From positions 1 to 64,000 of the forward strand of contig USHV01000002.1 of assembly GCA_900554695.1 (NCBI GenBank): DNA of 64,000 nucleotides. The letters are read 5' to 3'. A program made the translations under genes and the position numbers. This document shows positions 1 to 7,586 of the stretch, one piece after another. Source of the stretch: an uncultured Prevotella sp. (GTDB lineage: Bacteria; Bacteroidota; Bacteroidia; Bacteroidales; Bacteroidaceae). How positions within the stretch are numbered: the first letter of the stretch is position 1; every line of letters begins with the position of its first letter. The notes beneath the pieces are model-generated. The model searched no databases. It was given only the letters and a program-made list of their open reading frames with translations, and had not been told where the DNA came from.

Positions 1-346
1 GCTCCAAGGACGGAGGAAGGCGGTGGCGGAGTTGCACTTCTAACTTGACGGTGGGCTGCATGACAAAAACGAGATTCTCATAATTCGATGTCAGATTAAA
101 GACCATTCAGCATCGAAATAAAGTACATGTCAAGCATTGAGACAGCCAGTTCCGAGACGCGAATCAATCCATATCGCAGCCTGAAACGGCCTGTTACATG
201 ACTCCCGAAGCACCGTTTCAGAGACGGTATGACCGAACATTGTCTTTCAAACAACAGACAAGGATAATTTCTTATTCGTAAAACACTATGCCGGAAACGT
301 TTATGATGTAATACAGACATTTTATAACCATACATCATACTCCGGT
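1..346. other. Gap at left edge, no gene recognised; possible decayed 22-bp array
   Basis: No convincing gene lies here. A 105-codon open frame on the minus strand has no recognisable protein features and lies beyond the terminator of the GH92 gene. Positions 138-247 can be cut into five 22-base units. The second to fourth (160-225) match the 22-bp array consensus of this window at about 10-13 of 19 positions, in phase. This may be a decayed copy of that repeat, but the match is weak in the fifth unit. Confidence 0.35.
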
Positions 347-387
347 AAACAAAAAGGAGAACGGGCAATAATGTGCCGTCCTCCTTT
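347..387 (-). terminator. Rho-independent terminator of the GH92 operon
   Basis: Read on the minus strand, an imperfect stem (AAAGGAGGACGGCA paired with TGCCCGTTCTCCTTT) is followed at once by a T run. It lies about 30 bases past the stop codon of the last gene of the leftward mannosidase operon. Confidence 0.75.
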
Positions 388-415
388 GTATATAAAAATA
401 CTATATCAATCAATC

Positions 416-2743
416 TTAAAGCTGCATGCCGTGCTTGTATGCTACGGTCTTGCCTTCAGTAGAAACCGAAGGAGCGATGTCGTCCTTTGCGACAGCCCAC
501 TTCTTGTTAGGCTTCTTGCTCATGACAAACTCTATGTCGATGCCGTTCTTCACGTCGTCCCATGTCAGATACGACTTGGTGTAGAGTTTTCCGTTCACAT
601 AAACCTTATTTATATATACGGCATCCTTGCTCCAGTTCTTGGTTGTCATTCTGATATGGCGTCCGTTGCTCATCCTTACGTCAACGGCAGGCAGTGCCGG
701 TGATCCTAAGTTATAGTATCCACTGCCCGGACATACGGGATAGAAGCCGAGACAGTTGAATATATACCATGCTGACATCTGACCGCAATCATCGTTTCCA
801 CACAGCGAACCCGGCTTGTTGCCATAGAAGCGATCGACAACCTCACGCACCCATTTCTGACACTTCCAGCCCTCTCCGATGTAATTGTAGAGATAAGCCA
901 CGTGGTGGCAAGGCTCGTTTCCGTGCCAGTAGGCACCTATACGTCCGTGGATGTCGTGAGCTCCCGGGATGTCCTCCGGCAGCTCGTAAAGGAACAATGA
1001 ATCAAGGCGTGAACGGAAGAGGTCGCGTCCCATCAGGTTGATAAGTCCCTGAACGTCCTGCGGAACAGTCCAGTGATACTGAACGGTGAAGCCTTCGGTA
1101 ATGTCGCCCCAGCCGTTGACAGAACCCGGTCCCTGATAAGCCACGGGAGCAAACGGCGTGCGCCAGTTGCCATTCATATCCTTACCACGCATGTATCCGG
1201 TCGTGCTGTCGTAGAGATTCTGATAGCTCATCGCACGGTTCATGAAGTATTCGTACTCCTTGGTCTTGCCGAGTTTCTTTGCAGCCTGTGCTATGGCGTA
1301 ATCGTCGTAGGCATATTCCAGAGTCTTGGAAACTGATTCCGCCTCCTTGTCGAACGGCACATAGCCGAGCGAACGATACTCAGGCAGACAGTCGTAATTA
1401 TTGTTCATCGCGGTTGTAACCATGGCATCGAAAGCACGCTCATAGTCGAAACCTTTCACGTCTTTACATATCATATCGGCCAGTATAGCCGCAGCATGAT
1501 AGCCAATCATACACCATGTCTCGTTGCTTGCGAACGACCAGTATGGCAACATCTTCTCAACACTCTTGTCATAGTGGGCAAGAATGGAGTTGGCTATGTC
1601 TGACTGGATGTCCTGATGCACGAGATTCAACAGCGGATGAAAAGCTCTGTATGTGTCCCAGAAAGAGAACTCAGTGCGGTTTGTGAAACCGTTCTCCTTC
1701 TCGACATTCTTGTCTAGTCCGAGATAAGAGCCGTCTGCATCGTCATATACAAAAGGACAGAGAGCGGCATGATAGGCAGACGTATAGAAAGTTTCCTTCT
1801 GCTCCTGTGTTCCTTTTATCGTATATGTAGAAAGCTCTTTCTCCCATTTCTGTTCGGCAAGAGCCTTAACGCTGTCGAAAGTCATGCCGTCGAGCTCACG
1901 CATATTGAGAGCCGCGCCGTCGGTACTGATTGCAGAGATGGATGTCTTTACCGTAACCACCTCACTATCGTTTGTTGCGAATGTCGCCGTGAACATCAGG
2001 TTAGGTCCCCAAGCCTCACGGTTGCTGCGGAAACGCGATGTGTTGTAGATCACAGGTTTCTGGTCCTGATATATCATGAAGTTCTTCAACGGCTTGGAGA
2101 ATACGGCTCTGAAATAGATGTGACGCTCCGGTCCCCAACCTTTCACGAGCTTATATCCGGTAACGACAGAATCGTTCTCCACACGAATGTTAGACCATAC
2201 GCACTTCTGCCACAACGTGTGGTTGAGGTCGATGAGAATGAACGACTTGTCAGATTTCGGATAAGTGAAACGGAAGATGCCACTTCTCACAGCCGAAGTC
2301 ATCTCTGCCTTAACGCCATAATCCTTCAGCATGACACCATAATAACCAGGAGTGGCTTTCTCCTCATCGTGAGAGAAACGGGAGCGATAGCCCTCGTCAG
2401 GTTTCTCGTCTGTGCCCGGGTCGAGCTTTATATCACCGATACCCGGCATGAAAAGGAAGTCGCCGAGGTCAGGAATACCCGTTCCACTGAGATGAGTAAG
2501 CGAGAAGCCCTGTATGGACTGGCGGTTCCACTTGTATCCTGAAGCACAATCATAGAAATGTTCATCCGTATCCGGGCTTATCTGTATTCCACCGAAAGGA
2601 ATCTGTGCGCCGGGATACACATTGCCGTATCCGTCTGTTCCGACAAACGGATTGACATAATCAATCAGACGTTTTGCGTCGTCAGATTTTGCACAAACAG
2701 TCATGGACAAAGCCATGACTGCCAATAAAAAGTATTTTCTCAT
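416..2743 (-). CDS. GH92 family alpha-mannosidase (first of two)
   Basis: Predicted exo-acting, calcium-dependent alpha-mannosidase of glycoside hydrolase family 92, which trims alpha-1,2/1,3/1,4/1,6-linked mannose from glycans. The 775-residue product begins with a signal peptide (MRKYFLLAVMALSMTVCA). Family motifs are present: HLSGTG near residue 81, YRSRFSH, WDTYRAFHPL, HGNEPCHH near 605 (the acid Glu region) and GNDDCGQMSAWY near 648 (the base Asp region). I chose the ATG at 2743 over a TTG three codons upstream because the signal peptide starts there. It is the last gene of a three-gene operon, 13 bases after the metallopeptidase-like gene. The mannose linkage it prefers cannot be read from sequence. 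It is shorter in the N-terminal sugar-binding part than no family member I know of, so it looks complete. Confidence 0.93.
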   Translation of the reverse strand: MRKYFLLAVMALSMTVCAKSDDAKRLIDYVNPFVGTDGYGNVYPGAQIPFGGIQISPDTDEHFYDCASGYKWNRQSIQGFSLTHLSGTGIPDLGDFLFMPGIGDIKLDPGTDEKPDEGYRSRFSHDEEKATPGYYGVMLKDYGVKAEMTSAVRSGIFRFTYPKSDKSFILIDLNHTLWQKCVWSNIRVENDSVVTGYKLVKGWGPERHIYFRAVFSKPLKNFMIYQDQKPVIYNTSRFRSNREAWGPNLMFTATFATNDSEVVTVKTSISAISTDGAALNMRELDGMTFDSVKALAEQKWEKELSTYTIKGTQEQKETFYTSAYHAALCPFVYDDADGSYLGLDKNVEKENGFTNRTEFSFWDTYRAFHPLLNLVHQDIQSDIANSILAHYDKSVEKMLPYWSFASNETWCMIGYHAAAILADMICKDVKGFDYERAFDAMVTTAMNNNYDCLPEYRSLGYVPFDKEAESVSKTLEYAYDDYAIAQAAKKLGKTKEYEYFMNRAMSYQNLYDSTTGYMRGKDMNGNWRTPFAPVAYQGPGSVNGWGDITEGFTVQYHWTVPQDVQGLINLMGRDLFRSRLDSLFLYELPEDIPGAHDIHGRIGAYWHGNEPCHHVAYLYNYIGEGWKCQKWVREVVDRFYGNKPGSLCGNDDCGQMSAWYIFNCLGFYPVCPGSGYYNLGSPALPAVDVRMSNGRHIRMTTKNWSKDAVYINKVYVNGKLYTKSYLTWDDVKNGIDIEFVMSKKPNKKWAVAKDDIAPSVSTEGKTVAYKHGMQL

Positions 2744-2756
2744 TATTATCAATCTT

Positions 2757-3551
2757 TTATTCCTTTATGTCACCTACCGAAACCTGATATTCATGCCACA
2801 GGCCATCAATAGTATATTTATCTCCAAGGATATGTTTTATGGCTCCATCCCATGACCATGGAATTACCTCAAGCGTAGAACGGTTGAACTTGCGCAGGAA
2901 GTCAGGATCCTTATGATCTCTTATCCAAACAAAGAAGTAGCCGGCATTGCGGTATCCGTCCATATAGCTTCCGCCTTTAGGACGGTCCTGCTCGCCATGG
3001 AAACCTCCGTTGGCAACACGCACTGCATCGGCCATTCCTTCAATAAACGCCCATACTGTCTTGCTGTTTCCATAGTTTCCGATGCCCTGCGGCTCGAGTT
3101 GGAAGGCATGTGTAAGCTCGTGAAGCAATACGCCTCTTGTCTCAAAATCGACGCGTGCAGTATCATTGTTGGCGAACGAACGCTCTACATGACGTGTGCT
3201 GTAGAAGATATCAACATATCCGTTACCGCCACCTTTAGCTGAAATGCCTTTCGTATCTTCAAGTTTATAGTGCAGTCTTTTCAACTCAGGGATGCTGTCT
3301 TTCGGTGAGAAATAAAGCGTATTGAGCACTTCGCGTGACACTTTGTTGATATAAGATTCCGGATCCGGAATGATTGCGTGATATATTTTCGAACCCTTGC
3401 TGTCCGGTGCCTGGTCATCAAAATAGATGTCCTTTATCTTAAAACTCTCCCATTGATCGGCTGAAGCTGCCTTCTTTGATGTGCCGCATGAAGCGAATGA
3501 CATCAATCCACAGGCAAGGACGGCCATAGTAATTGTTGTTCTGACTTTCAT
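2757..3551 (-). CDS. Basic secretory protein family lipoprotein, putative zinc metallopeptidase
   Basis: A 264-residue lipoprotein: signal peptide ending in a lipobox (MSFASC, Cys about residue 22). The body resembles the basic secretory protein (BSP, plant NtPRp27-like) family. It carries HELTH at about residues 142-146, the HExxH zinc motif, and an EGMAD segment about 25 residues later that could supply the third ligand, a gluzincin-like arrangement. The substrate is unknown. It sits between two GH92 mannosidases in one leftward operon, so it may act on the protein part of mannosylated glycoproteins; this is inference from position. The start is the ATG at 3551. A peptidase activity has not been shown from this sequence, only the motif. 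Confidence 0.8.
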   Translation of the reverse strand: MKVRTTITMAVLACGLMSFASCGTSKKAASADQWESFKIKDIYFDDQAPDSKGSKIYHAIIPDPESYINKVSREVLNTLYFSPKDSIPELKRLHYKLEDTKGISAKGGGNGYVDIFYSTRHVERSFANNDTARVDFETRGVLLHELTHAFQLEPQGIGNYGNSKTVWAFIEGMADAVRVANGGFHGEQDRPKGGSYMDGYRNAGYFFVWIRDHKDPDFLRKFNRSTLEVIPWSWDGAIKHILGDKYTIDGLWHEYQVSVGDIKE

Positions 3552-3614
3552 AGTTTTTTGTTATTAATGTTTCTTATAGTCCATTTAATGTACCATTATT
3601 TGAATATACATGGC

Positions 3615-5960
3615 TTACACTCCCTTTGTCATTGAGTACGGTTTGTCCGACATGGCAAGTCCGCGTTTCTTGTTCGGCTTGCTACTCATTACAAACTCAA
3701 TCTCACATCCGTCTGTGAGCATCTTGTGAGTAACGTACAACTTTGAGTAAGGTTTGCCGTTTATCTTGACGCTCTGCACATATCTGTTCTTGTCACTCAC
3801 CTTAGGTGCCTTTATTACAATGTGTTTTCCGTTAGAGAGCGTTACATTCATATAAGGAAGATACGGCGCACCGAGAACATACTGGTCGCTTCCCGGGCAT
3901 ACAGGATAGAATCCCATGGCTGAGAATATATACCATGCCGACATCTGGCCACAGTCGTCGTTGCCACCGAGGCCACGGATATGGTTGCGGTACATCTTGT
4001 TCATTATGGTGCGCAACCAAGTCTGTGTCTTCCAGGGCTGTGATGTCCAGGCATAAAGATAAGGAATATGATGACTCGGTTCATTGCCGTGAACATATCC
4101 GCCGACAAGACAATCGATGGTCACATCCTCATTATGCTCATAATATTTTGCAGGAAGATCCATCTCGAACAGTTTATCCAGCTTGCCGATGAAAGCCTTG
4201 TCACCACCGAAAAGACTTATAAGTCCGAACACGTCTTGAGGTGCCTGGAACGAGAAGTTCCATGAGTTGCCTTCGATGAATCCCTCACCCGAAGTCTGAT
4301 ATGGGTCGAGATCTTTCTTGAACGAGCCGTCAGAATAACGCGGGCTTGCGAATCCTACGTTCTTATCGAATGTATTGCGATAATAGAGTGCGCGTTTCTC
4401 AAACTGTTTTGCGACGTCGTCCATGCCCAGTTGCTTTGCCGCATTGTATATGGTCCAGTCGTCAAAAGAATATTCAAGAGTGTTCGAAGCGGCCGTACCA
4501 CTCTTGTCGAACGGAGCATAACCAAGCTTCATGTAGTCTCCCAAGCTCTCATAATAAGGACATGTAGCCGATGCCACCATTGCCTTCATCGCTGCGTCGC
4601 GGTCAATGTCGGTGCCCTTCACGAGCGCATCAGCAAGAACCGTGACAGCATGATAGCCTGTCATACACCATCCTTCGTTTGCCATAAGACTCCATACCGG
4701 CAACAGATGATGAACGCTCTGCTGCTGATGAGCTATCATCGACTTCACCATATTGGTGTTACGGTCCGGCTTTATAAGTCCGAGCAACGGATGCAAAGCA
4801 CGGTAAGTGTCCCATACCGAGAATATGGTATAATTGTCGAAATCCTTCGCTACGTGTATATTTCCGTCGAGTCCGCGGTATTTTCTGTCCACGTCCATAT
4901 ATATGGACGGATTTATCATTGTGTGATAAAGTGATGTGTACAGCATCGCTTTCTGGTCGTCTGTACCCTCACACTCAACCAGACTCAGCTCATGATTCCA
5001 CAAACCTTCTGTTTCGGCACGCACCTGGTCAAAAGACTTGCCGCCCACCTCAGCACGCAAATTCTTCAACGCGCCGTCAGTTCCGACAGCAGACAGTGCC
5101 ACCTTGATTGTAAGTTGCTGCGAATCGCTGTTGTCAAAGTTGAAATAAGCCACTATGTCACGTCCGGCTATCTCCGGGAAATTACGGTTAAGATTAAACT
5201 TACGCCAGAATCCCTGATACTTAGGAGTCTTCATATCCTTATAACCATAATCCTTTATAGGTTTGCTGAACGATATTGCGAAGTATGTATAATTGCAGCG
5301 GGCCCATCCGTTTGTGATACGATAACCTGTTATCAACGTATCGTTCTCCACTCTTAAACTGCTCCACAGAACCTTTCCGTCATAGTTGTAGATGCCGTGA
5401 AGCATGTCAAGAATAATGCGGCAATCGTTTCCCTTCGGATAGGTATAACGATGCACGCCCACTCTTTGTGTGGCAGTCATTTCGGCCTTGATATTATAAT
5501 CGGTGAGATCCACTGCATAATATCCCGGCTCAGCGACCTCAGTCTCATGTGAGAAACGCGAGCGATATCCGTTCTCCGGCTTGTCCGCCGTACCCGGATT
5601 AAGTTTCAATGCTCCGGTCTGAGGCATTATCATGACATCGCCAAGATCCGAATGGCCGGTACCACTGAGGTGAGTATGGCTGAATCCGACAATGGTTGGG
5701 TCAGCGTGTTGATAACCTGCGCAGTAAGCATATACTTTTCCGACGTAGCGGCCGTCTATGTTCTGCGGAATAGTATCAGTCTCAGGACTGAGCTGAACGA
5801 TACCGAACGGTGCGCACGCTCCGGGGAATGTATGTCCCATACCGCTTGTTCCGATCATCGGATTGACATACGCAACCGGTTCCTTTTTACTGTCAGCCCA
5901 GATTGCCGGCTGTGCTGTCAATAGCAACAAAGATGCAATAAATAATGTTTTTCTACTCAT
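3615..5960 (-). CDS. GH92 family alpha-mannosidase (second of two)
   Basis: A 781-residue GH92 enzyme, first gene of the leftward operon. It has a signal peptide (MSRKTLFIASLLLLTAQPAIWA) and the full motif set: HLSGTGHSDLGD near residue 93, YRSRFSHETE, WDTYRALHPL, HGNEPSHH near 622 and GNDDCGQMSAWYIF near 663. It is clearly homologous to the other GH92 gene over its whole length but well diverged, which suggests a different linkage or aglycone preference rather than a recent duplication. Export to the periplasm or outer surface is expected. No SusC/SusD pair lies next to it in the window, so uptake of the glycan must be encoded elsewhere or to the left. Confidence 0.93.
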   Translation of the reverse strand: MSRKTLFIASLLLLTAQPAIWADSKKEPVAYVNPMIGTSGMGHTFPGACAPFGIVQLSPETDTIPQNIDGRYVGKVYAYCAGYQHADPTIVGFSHTHLSGTGHSDLGDVMIMPQTGALKLNPGTADKPENGYRSRFSHETEVAEPGYYAVDLTDYNIKAEMTATQRVGVHRYTYPKGNDCRIILDMLHGIYNYDGKVLWSSLRVENDTLITGYRITNGWARCNYTYFAISFSKPIKDYGYKDMKTPKYQGFWRKFNLNRNFPEIAGRDIVAYFNFDNSDSQQLTIKVALSAVGTDGALKNLRAEVGGKSFDQVRAETEGLWNHELSLVECEGTDDQKAMLYTSLYHTMINPSIYMDVDRKYRGLDGNIHVAKDFDNYTIFSVWDTYRALHPLLGLIKPDRNTNMVKSMIAHQQQSVHHLLPVWSLMANEGWCMTGYHAVTVLADALVKGTDIDRDAAMKAMVASATCPYYESLGDYMKLGYAPFDKSGTAASNTLEYSFDDWTIYNAAKQLGMDDVAKQFEKRALYYRNTFDKNVGFASPRYSDGSFKKDLDPYQTSGEGFIEGNSWNFSFQAPQDVFGLISLFGGDKAFIGKLDKLFEMDLPAKYYEHNEDVTIDCLVGGYVHGNEPSHHIPYLYAWTSQPWKTQTWLRTIMNKMYRNHIRGLGGNDDCGQMSAWYIFSAMGFYPVCPGSDQYVLGAPYLPYMNVTLSNGKHIVIKAPKVSDKNRYVQSVKINGKPYSKLYVTHKMLTDGCEIEFVMSSKPNKKRGLAMSDKPYSMTKGV

Positions 5961-6126
5961 GCCATGTACGATTTATTAGCTTTTACCTTATAATAATTAT
6001 ATTTTCAAAACACGATGTCACGCATAGATATAACAACCGAAAATGTTATAAAGCATAAATCTGCAATTAAATTCAATGTTATAAATGTATCTGAATACAA
6101 TAAAATCACAGAAACGACAACTCCGT

Positions 6127-6897
6127 TTATTTGGCAACAGTAAGACTACTGCGCTTCGTACGCTTATAACTACGATATTCGTCAAGCGGAATCTCGACAT
6201 CCGGCTCGTGCAGTTCCCCGTCGTGCGGAAGCCTGAATTTCATGTAACGTATGTTCAGTCCACGCTCAATCCACTGACTTTCGTAGTAAGTCCTTATACC
6301 GAGAATGCTTTGTGTCTGCTCATCAAGCCCCTCCGTGTGATACAAGTCCTCCGTCGAGAACAACAACGGCAACGCATTGCGCTGCACCATATATGACGTA
6401 TAAGTAAACAGAAAATTAGAATCTGTCTTCAAATGTATTATTCCCCCGTCTGTAAGAAACTTCCTGTAGCGTTCCATGAAAAAGGTGCTTGTAAGACGCT
6501 TGCGAACGTTCTTCATTTGCGGATCGCTGAACGTAAGCCATATCTCATGCACCTCATCCGTATCGAAGAAACGGTCTATTATCTCAATATTGGTACGCAA
6601 GAACGCCACATTAGTCAGACCGTCCTTAAGGGCCTGCGTTGCTCCGCTCCACATTCTCGCACCCTTTATGTCCACTCCTATGAAGTTTATTCCGGGGAAA
6701 CGCCTTGCCAGTTCCACCGCGTACTCTCCACGCCCGCATCCGAGCTCCAATACTATAGGTCCGTCGTTCTTGAAATACTGCTCACGCCAATGTCCTTTCA
6801 TGTCAAAAGGCTTCTGCTCTGCCACTGAATAAGGATATTCGAACACATTCTCATAGCGTTCCATATCGGCAAACTTTGCTAATTTTCCCCTGCTCAT
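6127..6897 (-). CDS. trmB: tRNA (guanine-N7-)-methyltransferase
   Basis: Makes 7-methylguanosine at position 46 of the tRNA variable loop using S-adenosylmethionine. The 256-residue protein has the SAM-binding motif [10 protein letters not shown] near residue 50, [10 protein letters not shown] after it, and the TrmB signature around [17 protein letters not shown], where the family usually has a PDPW-like loop; here it reads SDPQ, as in Bacteroidetes members. The length is slightly over the usual 210-240. It is monocistronic: an excellent promoter lies just upstream and the neighbouring operons are separate. Confidence 0.95.
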   Translation of the reverse strand: MSRGKLAKFADMERYENVFEYPYSVAEQKPFDMKGHWREQYFKNDGPIVLELGCGRGEYAVELARRFPGINFIGVDIKGARMWSGATQALKDGLTNVAFLRTNIEIIDRFFDTDEVHEIWLTFSDPQMKNVRKRLTSTFFMERYRKFLTDGGIIHLKTDSNFLFTYTSYMVQRNALPLLFSTEDLYHTEGLDEQTQSILGIRTYYESQWIERGLNIRYMKFRLPHDGELHEPDVEIPLDEYRSYKRTKRSSLTVAK

Positions 6898-6920
6898 ATT
6901 TTAGTTTATAATTCAGATGG

Positions 6921-6951
6921 CAAAGTTACAGCAAATCATACACAAAACAAA
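6921..6951 (-). promoter_or_regulatory. Bacteroidetes-type promoter for trmB
   Basis: On the minus strand TTTG, 19 bases, then TAACTTTG: a full match to the Bacteroidetes housekeeping promoter. The expected start of transcription is near 6914, leaving a leader of about 17 bases before the ATG at 6897. Confidence 0.8.
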
Positions 6952-7094
6952 ACAAAAATAATTCGTTTTCGTATATTACGTTACTATTATGACAAATGAG
7001 CAACATATACGGCTATCAACACTGCAAAAATAAACAATATACTAAAAATGAAAGTTAAAATAATGTGATTACTAAAAATTTAATAGTAGAAAAC

Positions 7095-7125
7095 TTGTTA
7101 CCTATTCCCTTAAAATCTATATTTG
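7095..7125 (+). promoter_or_regulatory. Promoter for the blaI-M56 operon
   Basis: TTG at 7095-7097, a 20-base spacer, then TATATTTG at 7118-7125. Transcription should begin near 7132, 20 bases before the ATG at 7152. This rules out an upstream start at 7065 for the repressor. No clear BlaI-type dyad operator could be recognised by eye. Confidence 0.75.
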
Positions 7126-7151
7126 CAAAAAAATTAATTACGACTGACCGC

Positions 7152-7529
7152 ATGACTAGGAATAAGAAAATGACAACCCACGAAAAACAGATAATGGGAC
7201 TGTTGTGGAACACAAAAGGACAGAAAGCCACCATAAATGAACTGCTGGACATATTTCCGGAGCCAAAGCCTGCATACACAACATTAGCTACATTCCTGCG
7301 TATCATGACACAAAAAGGCTTTGTGAAAAACAAGAAGTGTGATGGCATGAGAAACTATGTGTTTTATCCTGCAATAAGCAAAAGCGAATATCTGAAATAC
7401 GAAGCCAACGAAATGAAAGACACATTCTTCGGAGGTTCATTCAAATCGCTTGTTTCATTCTTCGTAAAAAACGAAAACCTGAGCGAGAAAGAACTGCAAG
7501 ACATTATCGACCTGATAAACAGCAAATAG
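7152..7529 (+). CDS. BlaI/MecI family transcriptional repressor
   Basis: A 125-residue winged-helix DNA-binding repressor of the BlaI/MecI/CopY family (Penicillinase_R domain over nearly the whole length; TTHEKQIMGLLWNTKG and AYTTLATFLRIMTQKGFV are the typical helix 1 and recognition-helix regions). Such repressors bind as dimers and are inactivated when a partner M56 peptidase is triggered. The partner gene follows 57 bases downstream. The start at 7152 is set by the promoter at 7095-7125; a second in-frame ATG at 7170 is possible. No beta-lactamase gene is in the operon, so the regulated genes are probably the operon itself and unknown targets. Confidence 0.9.
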   Translation: MTRNKKMTTHEKQIMGLLWNTKGQKATINELLDIFPEPKPAYTTLATFLRIMTQKGFVKNKKCDGMRNYVFYPAISKSEYLKYEANEMKDTFFGGSFKSLVSFFVKNENLSEKELQDIIDLINSK

Positions 7530-7586
7530 TCCGAACAACACAAACCTTCAACCGCACAACCTACTAATCATCACTCATCCAATAAT

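Noticed and set aside
96..413. 105-codon gene on the minus strand
   Set aside because: Lies beyond and across the terminator of the GH92 operon, has no recognisable domain or promoter.
1769..2542. 257-codon frame on the plus strand
   Set aside because: Antisense to the GH92 gene, no motif.
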